Of a stretch of DNA of 59,743 nt, positions 33,367 through 41,367 are shown piece after piece; within the stretch, counting starts at the first letter, position 1; the number at the start of each line of letters is the position of its first letter. The notes under the pieces were generated by a model. It saw only the letters and a program-made list of their open reading frames with translations. It ran no database searches and was not told where the DNA came from. This DNA comes from CAZDVQ01 sp964508975 (lineage in GTDB: Bacteria; Bacteroidota; Bacteroidia; Chitinophagales; Saprospiraceae): the NCBI GenBank assembly GCA_964508975.1, contig CAZDVQ010000022.1, forward strand, positions 1 through 59,743. The letters run 5' to 3'. Made by a program: the position numbers and the translations under genes.

Positions 33367-33483
33367 GGCCTAGCGATGTGGAGGGCGGCCGAAGGCCGTA
33401 CCGCAGGGGCGTATGCCCCAAGGTATGAGCGCTAGCGAACCCGCAACGTAGCGCCACGAGCAACGCGAGGGGAGGCCCCAAAA
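33367..33483 (-). repeat. GC-rich multi-hairpin dispersed repeat, copy 9 (inverted)
   Basis: Minus-strand start TTTTGGGGCCTCCCCTCG as in copy 2, end CCACATCGCTAGGCC. GGCC-TTC-GGCC and a GGCATA...TATGCC pair are among its stems. The rest of 33325-33725 is AT-rich with no gene. Confidence 0.85.
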
Positions 33484-33640
33484 AAAGAAAAAAAGAGGAA
33501 ATGAGTAAGTGATGAAATGATTTTTGTTTGGCATTTTTTGCAATTTTGATTTTTTGCGTTTTTGTTTGTAGGGGCGCACCTACGTGTGCGCCCAGGATAA
33601 CCCACCCAAATACATATTTTCACAGCGATTTAAAGCCATT

Positions 33641-33674
33641 CTTGAACAGTTATTCAATATTTAAGTTACCTTTG
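33641..33674 (+). promoter_or_regulatory. Promoter of the TetR-Xer operon
   Basis: CTTG (33641-33644), 22-nt spacer, TACCTTTG (33667-33674), 52 bp before the TetR ATG. Confidence 0.6.
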
Positions 33675-33725
33675 ATGCCTCGGATATACATCCCGGACCC
33701 CGCATAAAATTGTAAACCCAGGATT

Positions 33726-34340
33726 ATGGGCAGGAAGAGTAAAGTTGACGAACGCAAGCTGGAAATCATTGGCCACCTGTATTCGCTGATCAAAGAAGAA
33801 GGCCTCGAAAGTGCTTCCATCAGTCGGATTGCCGACCGCATGGGCGTGAACCCCAGCCTGATTATACACTATTTTCATACCAAGGACGACCTGATGGTGG
33901 AGCTGGTAGGCTTTATCCTAACCCGCTACGAAGATACCTTCCTAACCGAGCTCGACCGCATCAAACAACCCGAGGACCGCCTTGAATTCGTGCTGGATAT
34001 CGTTTTCAGCCCCGATTGGCTGAGCGTGTCAGACCCCGAGGTTTTTTACGCTTGCTACTATATGAGCCAGCATAACCCAAGGGTGAAGAAGCATTTCCAG
34101 GACATGTACGACTGGTTTAAAGACCTGTTGATCAACGAGATAGAGTCCTGGATAGAGCACGGCCTCATCTCGCCAAACAACCCTGCTCAAATTGCCGAGT
34201 TTATCATCACGCTCAACGAGGGCACCACTTACCTCTGGGGCGTTTGGAAAGATAAAGAGCAATACGCACAGCGCGGTGTTTTCCTTAAATCATTGGTGAT
34301 GAGCACCTTACAGAGTCTGAAAATTAAAACATATATCTAG
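33726..34340 (+). CDS. TetR/AcrR-family transcriptional regulator
   Basis: 204 residues. The helix-turn-helix is at about 10-55 (ERKLEIIGHLYSLIKEEGL, ASISRIADRMGVNPSLIIHYF, HTKDDLMVELVGFIL), the usual TetR pattern, with a helical ligand domain behind it. Its stop codon TAG (34338-34340) shares a base with the GTG start of the recombinase gene, so the two are translationally coupled. The ligand and targets are unknown. Confidence 0.93.
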   Translation: MGRKSKVDERKLEIIGHLYSLIKEEGLESASISRIADRMGVNPSLIIHYFHTKDDLMVELVGFILTRYEDTFLTELDRIKQPEDRLEFVLDIVFSPDWLSVSDPEVFYACYYMSQHNPRVKKHFQDMYDWFKDLLINEIESWIEHGLISPNNPAQIAEFIITLNEGTTYLWGVWKDKEQYAQRGVFLKSLVMSTLQSLKIKTYI

Positions 34341-35230
34341 TGGATAGCCTGGGCACCTTTATCCAATACCTGCATAACGAGAAGCGCTACTCGCCGCACA
34401 CCGTCGAGGCTTATGCCAGCGATTTAATGCAGTTTGAGGCATCGGTAGGGGAGGAGGGCAGCTTGCTCCAGGCCACGCACCTCGACATCCGTAACTGGGT
34501 GGTGCAATTGATGGAGGCTGGCATTACGCCGCGGAGTATCCACCGCAAATTATCGGTGCTCAAAACCTTTTACCAGTATGCTATCCGCACGGGGCAGCTA
34601 CAAGAAAATCCGGTTAAAAAAGTCATTTCGCCCAAGGCGCAAAAACGCAAGCCCTACTACGTGGAGTCAACCCAAGCCCCAGGTGTTTGGGATGGTTTTG
34701 AGTACCCCGAGGGTTTTCCTGGCCTGCGCGACAAGCTGGTCATGACCATGCTGTACGCCACGGGCATGCGCCGGGCCGAGTTGTTGAGCCTTCGGGTGCA
34801 AGATGTACCGCCGGGCAAAATGCAACTGACTGTAACGGGCAAGGGCAATAAGCAGCGTATCATCCCTTTTGGCGAGGTGCTGGATACCGTTTTGCGCGAA
34901 TACCTGAGCGGTAGGGCGGTACAATTTGGCCTTACTGGCACCGATGCGCTCATTTTAACCGACAAGGGCGAGCCAGCTTACCCCAAGCTCATCCACAATA
35001 TCGTGCACCGTTATTTGAGCCAGAGCAGCACCCTGCCGCAGCGGAGCCCGCACGTGTTGCGCCATAGTTTCGCCACGCATTTATCGGACGAGGGTGCCGA
35101 TTTAAACGCTATTAAAGACCTGTTGGGGCACGCTAGTTTGGCTGCCACGCAGGTGTACATGCACAACTCGATAGAAAAACTGCGCAAGGCATATGGCTCG
35201 GCGCACCCGAGGGCCAAGAAAAAGGACTAA
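34340..35230 (+). CDS. xerC: Tyrosine recombinase XerC/XerD
   Basis: 296 residues with a GTG start. N-terminal SAM-like domain (FIQYLHNEKRYSPHTVEAYASDL) and catalytic domain with Arg in ATGMRRAELLSL, HVLRHSFATHL (His-x-x-Arg), LLGHASLAATQVYMH (His and nucleophile Tyr). Length and sequence fit the housekeeping Xer enzymes that resolve chromosome dimers at dif. No phage or integron genes are nearby. XerC versus XerD cannot be settled here. Confidence 0.92.
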   Translation: MDSLGTFIQYLHNEKRYSPHTVEAYASDLMQFEASVGEEGSLLQATHLDIRNWVVQLMEAGITPRSIHRKLSVLKTFYQYAIRTGQLQENPVKKVISPKAQKRKPYYVESTQAPGVWDGFEYPEGFPGLRDKLVMTMLYATGMRRAELLSLRVQDVPPGKMQLTVTGKGNKQRIIPFGEVLDTVLREYLSGRAVQFGLTGTDALILTDKGEPAYPKLIHNIVHRYLSQSSTLPQRSPHVLRHSFATHLSDEGADLNAIKDLLGHASLAATQVYMHNSIEKLRKAYGSAHPRAKKKD

Positions 35231-35359
35231 TTGGCGTAAAATAATGCTGCGAAATAGCAACTTTAGCCGCGATAGTACAGTTAAATAATAGTGAAAGCAT
35301 TGTAAATACAAGTGCTGGCGCAAAGGCTCAAGATTAAAAAAATAAAAAGCGAAAAAAGA

Positions 35360-35391
35360 TTTGTCCAAAAGCTATGAATCCTATATCTTCG
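35360..35391 (+). promoter_or_regulatory. Possible promoter of the hibernation-factor gene
   Basis: TTTG (35360-35363), 20-nt spacer, TATCTTCG (35384-35391; one mismatch to TAnnTTTG). The transcript would carry the whole dispersed repeat 35418-35540 in its leader. Confidence 0.45.
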
Positions 35392-35417
35392 CCAGAGAGC
35401 GCTGATTAAAGTAATTA

Positions 35418-35540
35418 TTTGGGCGTGCCCCCAGCGGCGGGCGCTGCGCTTTGGGCCGCTGGGGTCGCTGCCCTACGGGTTTCGCCTTCGGCTCATCGCT
35501 TACGCGAGCGGCTTCGCCGCCCCTCCGGTCAGCTCACGCA
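35418..35540 (+). repeat. GC-rich multi-hairpin dispersed repeat, copy 10
   Basis: TTTGGGCGTGCCC to CAGCTCACGCA. The first hairpin pairs CCCCAGCGGC with GCCGCTGGGG. It lies in the probable 5' leader of the next gene. Confidence 0.9.
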
Positions 35541-35572
35541 GAAAGATTTTTAACTCATAAATGTAATATATC

Positions 35573-35869
35573 ATGGTTATACAAACCCAATCCGTACATT
35601 TTGACGCAGATGGAAAATTGCTAGAATTCATCCAGAAAAAATTAGTCAAGCTAGAAACCTACCACGATAAAATATTAAATGCAGACGTTATTTTAAAGTT
35701 AGAGAAAACAGGGCAAGTGCAAGACAAGGTTGCAGAGATCAAGGTAAACATACCGGGTTCGACCTTAATTGCAAAAGAAACGCGAAAAACTTTTGAAGAA
35801 TCGGTAGATGAGGCGATAGATGCCTTGCGGGTACAACTGATTAAAGTTAAAGAGAAATACCGAGCATAG
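35573..35869 (+). CDS. hpf: Ribosome hibernation-promoting factor, short form (HPF/RaiA)
   Basis: 98 residues. The beta-alpha-beta-beta-beta-alpha family pattern is visible: IQTQSVHFDADGKLLEFIQ, KILNADVILKLEK, VAEIKVNIPGSTLIAKE, TFEESVDEAIDALRVQLIK. It binds the ribosome decoding site in stationary phase. The short form lacks the C-terminal dimerisation domain. A strong terminator follows. Confidence 0.93.
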   Translation: MVIQTQSVHFDADGKLLEFIQKKLVKLETYHDKILNADVILKLEKTGQVQDKVAEIKVNIPGSTLIAKETRKTFEESVDEAIDALRVQLIKVKEKYRA

Positions 35870-35910
35870 AGGCCGTTTAGGGGCGATTTTGCCACTGTAT
35901 GGTGCTTGAC

Positions 35911-35946
35911 AAAATTCCACCCGTTTGTTCGGGTGGAATTTTTTTT
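35911..35946 (+). terminator. Intrinsic terminator after hpf
   Basis: AAATTCCACCCG / CGGGTGGAATTT hairpin with a 6-nt loop followed by eight or more T. Confidence 0.93.
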
Positions 35947-35966
35947 GAAATTTTTTATCAAATTAT

Positions 35967-35995
35967 TTTGAAATCCAAAAATCGTCGTATATTTG
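35967..35995 (+). promoter_or_regulatory. Promoter of the tRNA-tuf operon
   Basis: TTTG (35967-35970), 17-nt spacer, TATATTTG (35988-35995). A good Bacteroidota consensus promoter, 53 bp before the first tRNA. Confidence 0.7.
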
Positions 35996-36047
35996 CACTC
36001 GCTTTTGAAAAGAGAGCAAGTTCTTCAAAGTGAAAAACAAGATTTAA

Positions 36048-36120
36048 GCCAGCGTAGCTCAGTTGGTAGAGCTGCTGATTTGTAATCAGCCGGTCGTAGG
36101 TTCGAGTCCTATCGCTGGCT
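36048..36120 (+). tRNA. tRNA-Thr (TGT)
   Basis: 73 nt. Acceptor GCCAGCG pairs with CGCTGGC; anticodon loop TTTGTAA gives TGT; T-loop GGTTCGAGTCC. No CCA is encoded. Confidence 0.97.
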
Positions 36121-36134
36121 CACTTAAGTCTTTA

Positions 36135-36216
36135 GGGGGTGCGCCGTAGCTGGAGAGACGGGACAGACTGTAAATCTGTTGTTTAGGCTGAATAGGTTCG
36201 AATCCTATCACCCCCA
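36135..36216 (+). tRNA. tRNA-Tyr (GTA)
   Basis: 82 nt with the long variable arm of class II tRNAs. Acceptor GGGGGTG pairs with CACCCCC; anticodon GTA in GACTGTAAATC. Confidence 0.96.
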
Positions 36217-36266
36217 CACAGAAAATTAAGGTGGAGGGCGCTAAGGCGTCCGGCAGCACACCGCAT

Positions 36267-36339
36267 GCGGGAGTAGCTCAGTTGGTAGAGCGACAGCCTT
36301 CCAAGCTGTAGGTCGCGGGTTCGAACCTCGTCTCCCGCT
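36267..36339 (+). tRNA. tRNA-Gly (TCC)
   Basis: 73 nt. Acceptor GCGGGAG pairs with CTCCCGC; anticodon loop CTTCCAA gives TCC. Confidence 0.97.
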
Positions 36340-36349
36340 CTGGGCATCA

Positions 36350-36421
36350 GCCAATGTAGCTCAGGGGCAGAGCACTTCCTTGGTAAGGAAGAGGTCAGGG
36401 GTTCAATTCCCCTCATTGGCT
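36350..36421 (+). tRNA. tRNA-Thr (GGT)
   Basis: 72 nt. Acceptor GCCAATG pairs with CATTGGC; anticodon loop TTGGTAA gives GGT. Confidence 0.97.
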
Positions 36422-36580
36422 CCGGGTCTTCTTTGCTTTCGAGCTAAGGAGTTTGCGTGTCGCTGTCAGTTTTAATGCGTTTCTTCATTAGAATCTTCAT
36501 TAGAACAGATAGCGACTTTTTTTTCGTTCGTTTATTTTATTACCCGAATACATTGATCAAATCTTAAATTTTAAAACAAA

Positions 36581-37765
36581 ATGGCTAAGGACACCTTTGT
36601 TCGTACCAAACCCCACGTGAATATTGGTACGATTGGACACGTTGACCACGGTAAGACTACACTCACTGCTGCTATTACTACAGTATTGGCAAAAAGTGGT
36701 TTGGCAAAAGCATCTAGCTACGACTCTATTGACGCTGCTCCAGAAGAAAAAGAGCGTGGTATTACTATCAACACTGCTCACGTAGAGTACGAAACAACCA
36801 ACCGTCACTATGCGCACGTTGACTGCCCAGGTCACGCCGACTACGTTAAAAACATGGTAACAGGTGCTGCCCAGATGGACGGTGCTATCCTTGTAGTAGC
36901 TGCAACTGACGGCCCTATGCCACAAACTCGTGAACACATTCTTTTGGCTCGCCAGGTAGGTGTTCCACAAGTGGTTGTTTTCATGAACAAAGTTGACCTC
37001 GTTGACGACGAAGAGATGCTTGAGTTGGTGGAAATGGAAGTTCGCGAATTGTTGAGCAAATACGAATATGATGGCGACAACACGCCTATCATCCGCGGTT
37101 CTGCCTTGAAAGGCTTGAACGGTGATGCTGATGGTGTTGCTGCAATCGAAGCTTTGATGGCTGCTGTTGACTCTTATGTTCCAGAGCCTGAGCGCCAAGT
37201 TGACAAGCCTTTCTTGATGCCAGTAGAAGACGTATTCTCGATCACAGGTCGTGGTACAGTTGCTACAGGTCGTATCGAGCGTGGTATCGTTAAAGTAGGT
37301 GAAGCAGTTGAAATTATCGGTCTTGGCGAGAAAATGAACTCGACTTGTACAGGTGTTGAAATGTTCCGCAAATTGCTTGACGAAGGCCAAGCTGGTGACA
37401 ACGCAGGTATCTTGTTGCGTGGTATTGAAAAAGAAGCCATCAAACGCGGTATGGTTATCTGTAAGCCAGGTTCTGTAAAACCTCACACTAAATTCAAGTG
37501 CGAAGTTTACGTACTTTCAAAAGACGAAGGTGGCCGTCACACGCCATTCTTCAAAGGCTACAAACCACAGTTTTACTTCCGTACAACTGACGTAACAGGT
37601 GACTGCCAACTTCCTGAAAACGTAGAGATGGTAATGCCAGGTGACCAAGTGACTTTGTCAGTTACTTTGATCCAACCAATCGCCATGGAAAAAGGTCTTC
37701 GTTTCGCGATTCGCGAAGGTGGCCGTACCGTAGGTGCTGGTCAAGTTACCGAAATCCTCGACTAA
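36581..37765 (+). CDS. tuf: Elongation factor Tu
   Basis: 394 residues, full length. EF-Tu carries aminoacyl-tRNA to the ribosome with GTP. G-domain motifs: GHVDHGKT (19-26), the T of switch I in RGITINTAH, DCPGHADY, and NKVD. Domains II and III follow with RGTVATGRIERG and FAIREGGRTVGAG. It sits between four tRNA genes and tRNA-Trp in the arrangement usual for Bacteroidota. Confidence 0.99.
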   Translation: MAKDTFVRTKPHVNIGTIGHVDHGKTTLTAAITTVLAKSGLAKASSYDSIDAAPEEKERGITINTAHVEYETTNRHYAHVDCPGHADYVKNMVTGAAQMDGAILVVAATDGPMPQTREHILLARQVGVPQVVVFMNKVDLVDDEEMLELVEMEVRELLSKYEYDGDNTPIIRGSALKGLNGDADGVAAIEALMAAVDSYVPEPERQVDKPFLMPVEDVFSITGRGTVATGRIERGIVKVGEAVEIIGLGEKMNSTCTGVEMFRKLLDEGQAGDNAGILLRGIEKEAIKRGMVICKPGSVKPHTKFKCEVYVLSKDEGGRHTPFFKGYKPQFYFRTTDVTGDCQLPENVEMVMPGDQVTLSVTLIQPIAMEKGLRFAIREGGRTVGAGQVTEILD

Positions 37766-37775
37766 TATTATCTTG

Positions 37776-37814
37776 TAGAAGCACCTGCCCCCTTGCGGGT
37801 GCTTCTACTTTTTT
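37776..37814 (+). terminator. Intrinsic terminator after tuf
   Basis: TAGAAGCACC...GGTGCTTCTA stem with a C-rich loop, then CTTTTTT. It is directly followed by tRNA-Trp, so part of the transcription must read through or start afresh. Confidence 0.9.
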
Positions 37815-37816
37815 GA

Positions 37817-37889
37817 ACGGGCGTAGCTCAATTGGCAGAGTGGCGGTCTCCAAAACCGTAGGTTGGGGGTTCGAGTCCCTCCGCCCGTG
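37817..37889 (+). tRNA. tRNA-Trp (CCA)
   Basis: 73 nt. Acceptor ACGGGCG pairs with CGCCCGT; anticodon CCA in GGTCTCCAAAACC. Confidence 0.97.
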
Positions 37890-37918
37890 CAATTTCACCT
37901 TCTCTTTTGTACCTCGAC

Positions 37919-38104
37919 ATGGAAAAAATTAAATTATACTTTCAAGAAAGCTACAACGAGCTAAGTACTAAAGTTACTTGGCCAACGTGGAACGAGCTAT
38001 TCAACGTTTCAGTTGTGGTTCTAGTAGCTTCAGGTATTTTGGCGCTCATCTTGTTTGCCATAGATAAGGTAATCAATGTCATCCTCCAGACCTTGATCTA
38101 CTAG
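37919..38104 (+). CDS. secE: Preprotein translocase subunit SecE
   Basis: 61 residues from the ATG at 37919; a TTG four codons upstream is less likely. The amphipathic part (YNELSTKVTWPTWNEL) and one membrane segment (VSVVVLVASGILALILFAI) define the short bacterial SecE, the clamp of SecYEG. Confidence 0.96.
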   Translation: MEKIKLYFQESYNELSTKVTWPTWNELFNVSVVVLVASGILALILFAIDKVINVILQTLIY

Positions 38105-38148
38105 ATCAACGTATTCAAATTGACATTTTACAACCTATCAAAGCAGTT

Positions 38149-38700
38149 ATGAGCGAAGAAACAACAAAGTGGTACTGCCTTCGAGTTATCTCGAACAAAG
38201 AGCGCAAAATCAAGGAAAGGCTTGATCTTGAGATTGATAGGGCTGGCTGGAGAAACATCGTTAAGCAAGTTATCGTACCAACCGAAAAGGTATACAAAAT
38301 CAGGAATGGCAAAAAAGTAATTTCTGAGCGCAACCTTTTACCTGGTTACCTACTTGTTGAAGCTATCCCCAACTTATTCAATGCAGACATGGTTTCTGCG
38401 GTTCAATCGGTTAAAGATGTGATGCACTTTTTAGGTCATCAGAATCCTACCCCGATGAAAATCCACGAGGTAAACCGCATCCTGGGTAAACTCGACGAAT
38501 CTCAAGAAGAAGGCGAAACTTTGATCGAGCCGTTCATCGTAGGTGAACCCGTTAAGATCATTGATGGTCCATTCAACGACTTCATCGGAACTATCCAAGA
38601 GGTCAACGAAGAAAAGAAAAAGTTAAAAGTTATCGTGAAGATATTCGGTCGCGGTACCGAAGTCGAACTCAATTTCATGCAAGTTGAAAAACAGTCCTAA
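38149..38700 (+). CDS. nusG: Transcription termination/antitermination factor NusG
   Basis: 183 residues. NGN domain (KWYCLRVISNKERKIKERL, LLPGYLLVEA) and a C-terminal KOW motif (EPVKIIDGPFNDFIGTIQEV). It binds RNA polymerase and couples it to Rho or the ribosome. It is followed after 3 bp by rplK. Confidence 0.98.
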   Translation: MSEETTKWYCLRVISNKERKIKERLDLEIDRAGWRNIVKQVIVPTEKVYKIRNGKKVISERNLLPGYLLVEAIPNLFNADMVSAVQSVKDVMHFLGHQNPTPMKIHEVNRILGKLDESQEEGETLIEPFIVGEPVKIIDGPFNDFIGTIQEVNEEKKKLKVIVKIFGRGTEVELNFMQVEKQS

Positions 38701-38703
38701 ATA

Positions 38704-39144
38704 ATGGCTAAAGAAATCGAAGTATTCATTAAACTCCAATGTAAAGGTGGCTCAGCAAACCCAGCGCCACCCATTGGTCCCGCCCTTGGTTCTAAAGGGG
38801 TGAACATCATGGAATTCTGCAAACGTTTTAATGCAGAAACCCAAGATCGTATGGGTCAAGTATTACCTGTCATCGTATCGGTATACAAAGACAAGTCTTT
38901 CACTTTTGTGGTTAAGACTCCACCAGCTGCAATCCAATTGATGCAAGCTGCTAAAATTCAAAAAGGTTCTGCCCAACCTAACCGTAATAAGGTAGGAAAG
39001 GTGTCTTGGGATCAAGTTAAAACGATCGCTGAGAGTAAAATGACCGACTTGAACTGCTTTACCGTTGAATCAGCCATGAAAATGGTTGCTGGTACTGCAC
39101 GCAGCATGGGTCTAACTGTCGAGGGCTCAGCCCCTTGGGATTAA
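38704..39144 (+). CDS. rplK: 50S ribosomal protein L11
   Basis: 146 residues. Typical QCKGGSANPAPPIGPALGSKGVN and FTFVVKTPPA blocks, ending in the rRNA-binding domain (KMVAGTARSMGL). It forms the stalk base of the large subunit. Confidence 0.99.
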   Translation: MAKEIEVFIKLQCKGGSANPAPPIGPALGSKGVNIMEFCKRFNAETQDRMGQVLPVIVSVYKDKSFTFVVKTPPAAIQLMQAAKIQKGSAQPNRNKVGKVSWDQVKTIAESKMTDLNCFTVESAMKMVAGTARSMGLTVEGSAPWD

Positions 39145-39186
39145 TCACAAATCTCTTTGTAAATCTTCATCGTAAAAGTTTACGCA

Positions 39187-39882
39187 ATGTCTAATATATC
39201 CAAAAAACGTGCTGCTGTCGTTGGCAAAGTTGAAGCCGACAAATTATACGGTCTCAATGAGGCTACAGCACTCGTGAAGGAAGTTAATACTACCAAATTC
39301 GACGCTTCTGTCGATATCCACGTACGTCTTGGGGTTGACCCACGTAAGCCTGACCAAGCCCTTCGCGGTACGGTTTCACTTCCTCACGGTACAGGTAAAA
39401 CAAAACGAGTACTCGTTTTGTGTACCCCTGACAAAGAAGAAGAGGCAAAAGCTGCAGGTGCTGACCACGTCGGCCTTGATGAGTACATCAACAAGATTGC
39501 AGCTGGCTGGACAGATATCGACGTAATCGTTGCTATGCCTAGCGTTATGGCTCAAGTTGGTCGTATCGGTCGTATCCTCGGTCCTCGTGGTTTAATGCCT
39601 AACCCTAAAACAGGTACTGTTACCATGGACATCAAAGGTGCTGTGGAAGATGTGAAGAAAGGTAAAATCGCTTTCCGTGTTGACAAATACGGTATCGTGC
39701 ACGCCTCTATTGGTCGCGTATCTTTCGACGCTCAAAAATTAGAAGAAAACGCTATGGAGCTGTTGAGCACTTTGCAAAAGATGAAGCCATCTACTGCTAA
39801 AGGCTTGTACATGAAATCTGTAAGCATCGCTTCTACGATGAGCCCAGGTATCAAAGTTGATGCTAAATCCCTCAAACTCTAA
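39187..39882 (+). CDS. rplA: 50S ribosomal protein L1
   Basis: 231 residues. Signature LGPRGLMPNPKTGTV and DIHVRLGVDPRKPDQALRG. L1 stalk protein and, in many bacteria, translational repressor of its own operon. Confidence 0.99.
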   Translation: MSNISKKRAAVVGKVEADKLYGLNEATALVKEVNTTKFDASVDIHVRLGVDPRKPDQALRGTVSLPHGTGKTKRVLVLCTPDKEEEAKAAGADHVGLDEYINKIAAGWTDIDVIVAMPSVMAQVGRIGRILGPRGLMPNPKTGTVTMDIKGAVEDVKKGKIAFRVDKYGIVHASIGRVSFDAQKLEENAMELLSTLQKMKPSTAKGLYMKSVSIASTMSPGIKVDAKSLKL

Positions 39883-39924
39883 TTTCCACAGCCCGATTGT
39901 ATCGGTCCTTTTAAACATTACAAG

Positions 39925-40452
39925 ATGAACAAGGCTGAAAAAACCGAACTCATACAAGAGCTAAAAGAAATCTTTTCTGAGTCAAATTGCTTCTACGTAA
40001 CTGACTGCTCTACGCTTACCGTTGCTCAAATGAACGACCTTCGTGGCAAATGCTTCGAAAAAGGTATCAAGTTGAAAGTGGTAAAAAACACTATCATCCG
40101 CTTGGCTTTGGAGCAAGTAGAAGGTAAACAATACAACGAGATTTACGATATCCTCCACGGGCCATCTGCCTTGATGTTCTCTGACAACATCAAAGATCCA
40201 GCGCTCTTGATTAAGGCTTATCGCGAAACTGCTGAAAAACCTACCCTGAAAGGAGCTTATATCGACTCTGCTGTGTTTGTCGGCGACGACCAACTCGATA
40301 GCTTGACTAAGCTCAAAACTCGCGAGGAGATGATTGGCGAAATCATCGGATTGCTCCAGTCTCCTGCAACCAACCTTATCGGTGCACTTCAATCTGGTGG
40401 CAACACCATTGGTGGCTTGTTGAAAGCCCTCGAAGAACGCGCTGGTGCCTAA
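39925..40452 (+). CDS. rplJ: 50S ribosomal protein L10
   Basis: 175 residues. N-terminal rRNA-binding part (FYVTDCSTLTVAQMNDLRG, LKVVKNTIIRLALE) and a C-terminal helix that binds L7/L12 dimers. Confidence 0.98.
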   Translation: MNKAEKTELIQELKEIFSESNCFYVTDCSTLTVAQMNDLRGKCFEKGIKLKVVKNTIIRLALEQVEGKQYNEIYDILHGPSALMFSDNIKDPALLIKAYRETAEKPTLKGAYIDSAVFVGDDQLDSLTKLKTREEMIGEIIGLLQSPATNLIGALQSGGNTIGGLLKALEERAGA

Positions 40453-40543
40453 TCAATCCGGCTTCCATCCAACTATTGTTACATAATTTGCGCGCTCAAT
40501 TATTGAGAACCAAATAATAATCATCCTTTAAAAGTCATTCAAA

Positions 40544-40921
40544 ATGGCAGACATCAAAGCACTTGCTGAATCATTGGTAAACCTCACCGTTAAAGAGGTT
40601 AAAGAACTTGCTGATATCCTCGAAAACGAGTACGGTATCAAACCTGCTGCTGCTGCTGTTGCAGTTGCTGCTGCTCCTGCTGCTGGCGGCGCTGCTGCTG
40701 CTGCTGAGCAAACAGAGTTCACCGTTATCCTTAAGTCTGCTGGCGCAGGTAAACTTAACGTAGTTAAAGAAGTGAAAACAATCCTTAACCTTGGATTGAA
40801 AGAAGCTAAAGACCTCGTTGACGCTGCTCCTGCAACTGTTAAAGAAGGTGTTTCTAAAGAAGAAGCTGCTGCAATCCAGAAAGCACTTGTTGATGCTGGT
40901 GCAGAAGTTGAAATCAAGTAA
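40544..40921 (+). CDS. rplL: 50S ribosomal protein L7/L12
   Basis: 125 residues. Helical dimerisation domain, an alanine-rich hinge (about 40-58), and the conserved C-terminal domain (FTVILKSAGAGKLNVVKEV, GLKEAKDLVDAAP). Recruits translation factors. Confidence 0.99.
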   Translation: MADIKALAESLVNLTVKEVKELADILENEYGIKPAAAAVAVAAAPAAGGAAAAAEQTEFTVILKSAGAGKLNVVKEVKTILNLGLKEAKDLVDAAPATVKEGVSKEEAAAIQKALVDAGAEVEIK

Positions 40922-40977
40922 TTCCAATATACCGCTAGTAAGATCTTCATGATCATAAACCTATTGGTATTTTACTA

Positions 40978-41023
40978 AGACGGCGTAGGCTTAGTTGCTT
41001 TGCGACTAAGCCTATTCCCGTCT
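40978..41023 (+). promoter_or_regulatory. Hairpin between rplL and rpoB (attenuator or processing site)
   Basis: Outer stem AGACGG/CCGTCT encloses inner perfect stem TAGGCTTAGT/ACTAAGCCTA with loop TGCTTTGCG. No T-run follows, so it is probably an attenuator or an RNase processing site rather than a full terminator. A structure at the same place is known in E. coli. Confidence 0.6.
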
Positions 41024-41140
41024 GATTGAAAGTCGGAAAAGTCCGGCCGTTCGAAGTATACGGAACTAATTGGCCACCCCAGCTGTTCTACTATGCTTCT
41101 AAGTTTGAAATCCTTATAGCATACAGTCGATACCTACGCG

Positions 41141-41284
41141 CTAGGTGCCCGGAAGGGGCGGCTACAAGCCGCCGTGCGCCGCAGGTTTATCCTGCAAGCA
41201 CCGAGCGATCAGCGAGCCTGTAGGGGACCGGCCACGGCAACGAAGGTGCAACGCACCTGCGGCTGACGTGGAAGCGCCCAAATC
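41141..41284 (-). repeat. GC-rich multi-hairpin dispersed repeat, copy 11 (inverted)
   Basis: Minus-strand start TTTGGGCGCTTCCACG, end GGGCACCTAGCGC. Paired segments include AGGTGC-GTT-GCACCT and GGCGGC-TTGTA-GCCGCC. It fills the rplL-rpoB leader within the beta operon. Confidence 0.85.
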
Positions 41285-41367
41285 AATTGTATCATCCATA
41301 AGAATTCAAGCCCATTCATCGAATTTGATAACAGGTACTTCCTCGATATAAAAAAGTCTTTTGCTTC

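Noticed and set aside
34340..35230. Xer recombinase as a sign of an integrated element
   Set aside because: Sequence and length fit the housekeeping Xer type, it is coupled to a TetR gene, and there are no phage, integron or att-like features nearby; the upstream tRNA cluster shows no duplicated 3' end.
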